Below, one piece after another: positions 28,713 through 32,739 of a DNA stretch of 32,739 nt. This DNA is from Ideonella azotifigens (GTDB lineage Bacteria; Pseudomonadota; Gammaproteobacteria; Burkholderiales; Burkholderiaceae_C). A program made the translations under genes and the position numbers. The notes beneath the pieces are model-generated. The model saw only the letters and a program-made list of their open reading frames with translations. It had not been told where the DNA came from and made no database searches. The DNA is taken from contig NZ_VIDT01000008.1 in NCBI RefSeq assembly GCF_006519715.1, forward strand, positions 1 through 32,739, written 5' to 3'. Position 1 is the first letter of the stretch, and every line of letters starts with the position of its first letter.

Positions 28713-29894
28713 ATGCCCGGACCCACTGAACGGCTCTCCCCGCGGCGGCTGGCCCTCGCAGAGCAAGGGCCAGACACCAGCCCCGTGCGCGCCAAGGCGC
28801 TGCTCTTCCACGACCCTGCGTCTTGCGCGCTGCTTGAGCAGATCGAACGCATCGGGCGCAGCGATGCGTCGGTGCTGCTGATCGGCGAGACAGGCACCGG
28901 CAAGGAACTCGTCGCCCGTCACCTGCATGCCATGAGTGCTCGCAGCGGGCCTTTTCTTGCGGTCAACTGCGGCGCGTTCAGCGAATCGCTGATCGACGCC
29001 GAGCTCTTCGGCCACGAAACCGGTGCTTTCACCGGCGCTTCGCAGGCACGTGCTGGCTGGTTCGAGGCCGCCCATGGCGGCACCCTGTTCCTGGACGAAA
29101 TTGGCGACCTGCCCTTGTCGCTGCAAGTGAAGCTGCTGCGCGTGCTGCAGGAGCGCCAGGTCGTGCGCCTGGGCTCGCGAAAGACGCTGGCAGTAGACGT
29201 GCGGCTGGTGGCCGCCACCAACATCGACCTGCGCGGCGCGGTGGCGGCGCAGCGCTTCCGGGCCGACCTTTATTACCGACTCAGCGTCGCGACCGTGCAA
29301 TTGCCGCCATTGCGGGATCGTCCGGGGGATCTGCTGCCGCTGGCACGCCATTTCGTTAGCCAGTACGGCCCTCGCCTGAAGCTGGCGGATGCGGTGCTGA
29401 GCGCAGAGGCCGAAGCTGCGCTGCTGGACTACAGCTGGCCCGGCAACATTCGCGAGCTGGAAAACGTCATCCACTTTGCGCTGATCGTCTGCCGGCATGG
29501 CGTGATCGAGGTCAGCGACCTGAAGCTGGTGGCGGCCGTGACGGCAACGCTGGAAGAACCTGCGATCCGGGCACTGGCGCCTGTGGACCGGCTGGCGCCG
29601 AACGCAACGATGGCGCCTGCGCAGGCTGAGGCGCCGCTGGCCGACATCCGCCAGCAGCAACTGGAAGCCGCCCTGGAGGCCTTGCTGAATGCCGGGCTGT
29701 CGGACGTGTTCCAGCGCGTCGAAGCCACACTGGTGAAGACGGCGTTCGCGCGCACCGACGCCAACCAGGTGCGCACCGCGCGCGCACTGGGCATCACCCG
29801 CAACACGCTGCGCACGCTGCTGCGCCGGCATGGCCTGCTTGCACCGGCCAAGCCAGGCGAAGACTCTCAGTTCTCCCAGTTGGACGACGACTGA
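28713..29894 (+). CDS. Sigma-54-dependent enhancer-binding protein, SfnR-like
   Basis: The 393-residue regulator has no receiver or sensor domain: after about 28 residues comes the AAA+ module (about 29-275) with Walker A GETGTGKE (58-65), an intact GAFTGA loop (104-109) that contacts sigma-54, and Walker B LFLDEIGD with Asp128 and Glu129. A Fis-type helix-turn-helix (about 350-376, NQVRTARALGITRNTLRTLLRRHGLL) ends the protein. The segment AKALLFHDPASCALLEQIERI and the overall layout resemble SfnR of pseudomonads, which activates sulfone and sulfonate use under sulfate starvation. No sulfur genes are nearby, so the target here is open. A TTG at 28701 is a less likely start. It converges with icd. 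Confidence 0.9.
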   Translation: MPGPTERLSPRRLALAEQGPDTSPVRAKALLFHDPASCALLEQIERIGRSDASVLLIGETGTGKELVARHLHAMSARSGPFLAVNCGAFSESLIDAELFGHETGAFTGASQARAGWFEAAHGGTLFLDEIGDLPLSLQVKLLRVLQERQVVRLGSRKTLAVDVRLVAATNIDLRGAVAAQRFRADLYYRLSVATVQLPPLRDRPGDLLPLARHFVSQYGPRLKLADAVLSAEAEAALLDYSWPGNIRELENVIHFALIVCRHGVIEVSDLKLVAAVTATLEEPAIRALAPVDRLAPNATMAPAQAEAPLADIRQQQLEAALEALLNAGLSDVFQRVEATLVKTAFARTDANQVRTARALGITRNTLRTLLRRHGLLAPAKPGEDSQFSQLDDD

Positions 29895-29926
29895 GCCTGC
29901 TGGGCGACTGCTCGGAAAGAACGCCC

Positions 29927-29942
29927 CGCCTCCGATGAGGCG
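29927..29942. terminator. Hairpin between the sigma-54 activator and icd
   Basis: CGCCTC (29927-29932) pairs with GAGGCG (29937-29942) around CGAT, with further C/G pairs possible outside a mismatch. It sits in the 58-base gap between the two convergent genes. No T-run is present. Confidence 0.55.
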
Positions 29943-29952
29943 CGGGCGGGAC

Positions 29953-31206
<1,254 letters not shown>

Positions 31207-31317
31207 GCGCTTGCTCCGCGAGTCGTGATGGATCATTCCCAGCCAGAAAACGCGAGGCTTGGCCCTGGTTTTCGTCGAGGAATTTGGATGCCTGAAATTC
31301 TATGCGAGCCCTTCTTG

Positions 31318-31333
31318 CCTGCCGGTAGGCAGG
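31318..31333. repeat. Short palindromic unit in the icd-DUF192 gap
   Basis: CCTGCC (31318-31323) and GGCAGG (31328-31333) flank GGTA. Units of the type CTTGCCTGCCGG-AGGCAGG recur as interspersed palindromes in many genomes and give spurious translations reading LPAGRQ. A single copy is seen here. Confidence 0.4.
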
Positions 31334-31429
31334 GCCGGGCCGTGCTCGAACGGGGCGCTCGCACGCGCGCGCTCTGGCGAAGCGGTGAAGCTCGATTCTG
31401 CGTCGGCCATTCCGGGCGCTCCGACGTTC

Positions 31430-31435
31430 GATAAT
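31430..31435 (+). promoter_or_regulatory. -10 element of the DUF192 gene
   Basis: GATAAT lies 25 bases before the ATG at 31461. No clear -35 is visible. Confidence 0.4.
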
Positions 31436-31460
31436 CCAGACTTACCCCCGGTTGGAAAAC

Positions 31461-31940
31461 ATGACCCTGATCCACACAAGCTTGCGTGCCTGGTGCCTGG
31501 CGATCACTTCGCTGACGGCGCTGGCTTCCATCAGTCCGTCTACGCTGGCGCAGTCGACTGGACAGGCACAACACTTGTCCACTGTCACGCTGGGCGCCGG
31601 CATGTACAACATCGTCGCGCAAGTGGCGCGCACGCCGCAGGAGCGCCAGATCGGGCTGATGTTCCGCGAGAACATGCCGGTGCACGAAGGCATGCTGTTC
31701 ATCTTCGAAGAAGCAGCCACGCAGTGCTTCTGGATGAAGAACACACTGCTGCCACTGTCCGCCGCCTTCGTGGCCGAAGATGGCCGCATCGTCAACATCG
31801 AAGACATGGCGCCCCAGACCGAGACCTCGCACTGCTCGAAGCAGCCGGTGCGCATGGTGCTGGAGATGAACCGGGGCTGGTTTTCCAAGCGTGGGCTGAA
31901 GGCCGGCAGCAAGCTGACCGGCGCGCCATTCTCGGGCTGA
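31461..31940 (+). CDS. Exported DUF192 family protein
   Basis: The 159-residue protein has a signal peptide of about 30 residues ending near STLA, then a DUF192 domain. The domain shows the hallmark RTPQERQIGLMFRENMPVHEGMLFIFEE, followed by QCFWMKNTLLPLSAAFVAEDGRIVNIEDM. DUF192 proteins are small beta-barrel-like secreted or periplasmic proteins with no established activity. The domain retains two cysteines (in TQCFWM and SHCSKQ). The ATG at 31461 is used; a TTG three codons earlier would not change the signal peptide. The gene is divergent from icd and converges with sodB. Confidence 0.88.
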   Translation: MTLIHTSLRAWCLAITSLTALASISPSTLAQSTGQAQHLSTVTLGAGMYNIVAQVARTPQERQIGLMFRENMPVHEGMLFIFEEAATQCFWMKNTLLPLSAAFVAEDGRIVNIEDMAPQTETSHCSKQPVRMVLEMNRGWFSKRGLKAGSKLTGAPFSG

Positions 31941-31988
31941 TCGCGCCCGCCGCCAGTCGCCGGCCATGGCGTTGGCAGTTGTGAAAAA

Positions 31989-32005
31989 GCCGTCGCAGGG
32001 ACGGC
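31989..32005 (+). terminator. Terminator after the DUF192 gene
   Basis: GCCGTC (31989-31994) and GACGGC (32000-32005) form a stem with loop GCAGG. It is preceded by AAAAA and followed by CTTTG, so it can act in both directions. Confidence 0.6.
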
Positions 32006-32024
32006 CTTTGTGGTGCATCGGGCA

Positions 32025-32040
32025 GCTGCCGTGCGGCAGC
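32025..32040 (-). terminator. Hairpin after sodB
   Basis: GCTGCCG (32025-32031) and CGGCAGC (32034-32040) form a 7-bp stem with a two-base loop, 14 bases past the sodB stop on the minus strand. The tight loop probably opens to four bases in RNA. Confidence 0.5.
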
Positions 32041-32053
32041 AGCCGCCGAGCAC

Positions 32054-32638
32054 TCAGCTCGCGAAGTTGGCCTCCGCGAAGCCCCAGTTGGCGAGCGACG
32101 TGAGGAAGGTCTCGACGAACTTCGGGCGCAGGTTGCGGTAGTCGATGTAGTAGGCATGTTCCCACACGTCGATCGTCAGCAGCGCGGTGTCGCCCGTCGT
32201 CAGCGGGGTGCCGGCGGCACCCATGTTGACGATGTCGACCGAGCCGTCGGCCTTCTTCACCAGCCAGGTCCAGCCGGAGCCGAAGTTACCCACGGCGCTC
32301 TTGGTGAAGGCTTCCTTGAAGGCTGCGAACGAGCCCCACTTGGCATTGATGGCGTCAGCCAGCGCGCCTTTGGGCTCACCGCCGCCGGCCGGCTTCAGGC
32401 AGTTCCAGAAGAAGGTGTGGTTCCAGATCTGGGCCGAGTTGTTGTAGATCGGGCCAGAGGACTTCTTGATCACGTCTTCCAGCGGCACGCCGGCGAACTC
32501 GGTGCCGGCCACCAGGTTGTTCAGGTTCACGACATAGGCGTTGTGGTGCTTGCCGTGGTGGTATTCGAGCGTCTCGCGGCTCATCGCGGGGGCCAGGTCG
32601 TCCAGACCGAACGGCAGCGGCGGCAGGGTATGTTCCAT
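32054..32638 (-). CDS. sodB: Superoxide dismutase, Fe type
   Basis: The 194-residue enzyme converts superoxide to oxygen and hydrogen peroxide in the cytoplasm. Metal ligands His27 (YHHGKHH), His74 (NHTFFWNCL), Asp157 and His161 (DVWEHAYYIDY) are all present. FeSOD-like features include the Gln70 and GSGWTWLV region; iron is likely but manganese use cannot be excluded. The ATG at 32638 follows AAAGGA closely. The longer frame to 32692 adds a basic N-terminus with no support. It converges with the DUF192 gene, with two hairpins between them. Confidence 0.95.
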   Translation of the reverse strand: MEHTLPPLPFGLDDLAPAMSRETLEYHHGKHHNAYVVNLNNLVAGTEFAGVPLEDVIKKSSGPIYNNSAQIWNHTFFWNCLKPAGGGEPKGALADAINAKWGSFAAFKEAFTKSAVGNFGSGWTWLVKKADGSVDIVNMGAAGTPLTTGDTALLTIDVWEHAYYIDYRNLRPKFVETFLTSLANWGFAEANFAS

Positions 32639-32712
32639 GCAAGTTCCTTTCGAGGTATGCCGGCGCGGCGGTGCGCGCCGGGTGTTGTGCAAGAGTTGGC
32701 AGTACCTCGTCG

Positions 32713-32718
32713 ATTGTA
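32713..32718 (-). promoter_or_regulatory. -10 element of sodB
   Basis: On the minus strand TACAAT lies about 75 bases before the sodB ATG. The matching -35 would fall at or beyond the window edge, so it cannot be checked. Confidence 0.4.
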
Positions 32719-32739
32719 GGCAAGGGATGCGACAACCGT

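Overview
This window is about 32.7 kb of high-GC chromosomal DNA from a betaproteobacterium, most likely a Burkholderiales member of the Comamonadaceae/Rubrivivax-Leptothrix type. The evidence is gene content and gene order: holB-pilZ-tatD-ankyrin, cysS-AlkA-type glycosylase-accA-tilS-lysC-tRNA-Ser, divergent clpS-clpA and a cold-shock gene, a DedA-rhodanese fusion, and AcnA-type aconitase. This placement comes from synteny and protein character; no database search was run. The region is mostly core genome. I see no insertion sequence, prophage, CRISPR array or rRNA.

Layout. Positions 1-2319 hold the end of holB, then pilZ, tatD and an exported ankyrin-repeat protein (the last two overlap by ATGA). 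Positions 2320-3232 are sparse: a small 74-residue ORF preceded by nested inverted repeats, and on the minus strand a strong LexA (SOS) box overlapping a good promoter that points at a 28-codon ORF. Positions 3233-5923 carry an arylamine N-acetyltransferase, an SDR oxidoreductase and a divergent LysR regulator. Positions 5986-8530 carry a DedA-rhodanese fusion, a LEA-type lipoprotein and a pirin. Positions 8579-15810 carry acnA, glgX, a DUF3606 protein, an alpha/beta hydrolase and a glutathione peroxidase.

Positions 16013-22126 are a leftward housekeeping block: tRNA-Ser(GCU), lysC, tilS, accA, an AlkA-like glycosylase and cysS. Divergent from cysS is a rightward cluster of two cyclophilins (one exported, one cytosolic), lpxH and an MtfA-type metallopeptidase, closed by a clear terminator. 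clpS-clpA run leftward and a cold-shock protein rightward from a shared intergenic region. A 498-base gene-poor and hairpin-rich stretch (28215-28712) then leads into a sigma-54 enhancer-binding protein resembling SfnR. The window ends with icd, an exported DUF192 protein and Fe-type sodB.

Most genes are ordinary. The two places most worth a second look are regulatory: (1) the LexA-controlled short ORF at 2864-2950, which may be an undescribed SOS microprotein, and (2) the intergenic region before the sigma-54 activator, which contains a near-consensus -24/-12 element with two dyads upstream, arranged like a complete sigma-54 control region. Four genes (pilZ, pirin, hydrolase, clpS) also have a -10-like hexamer exactly six bases before ATG and no Shine-Dalgarno, which suggests leaderless mRNAs.
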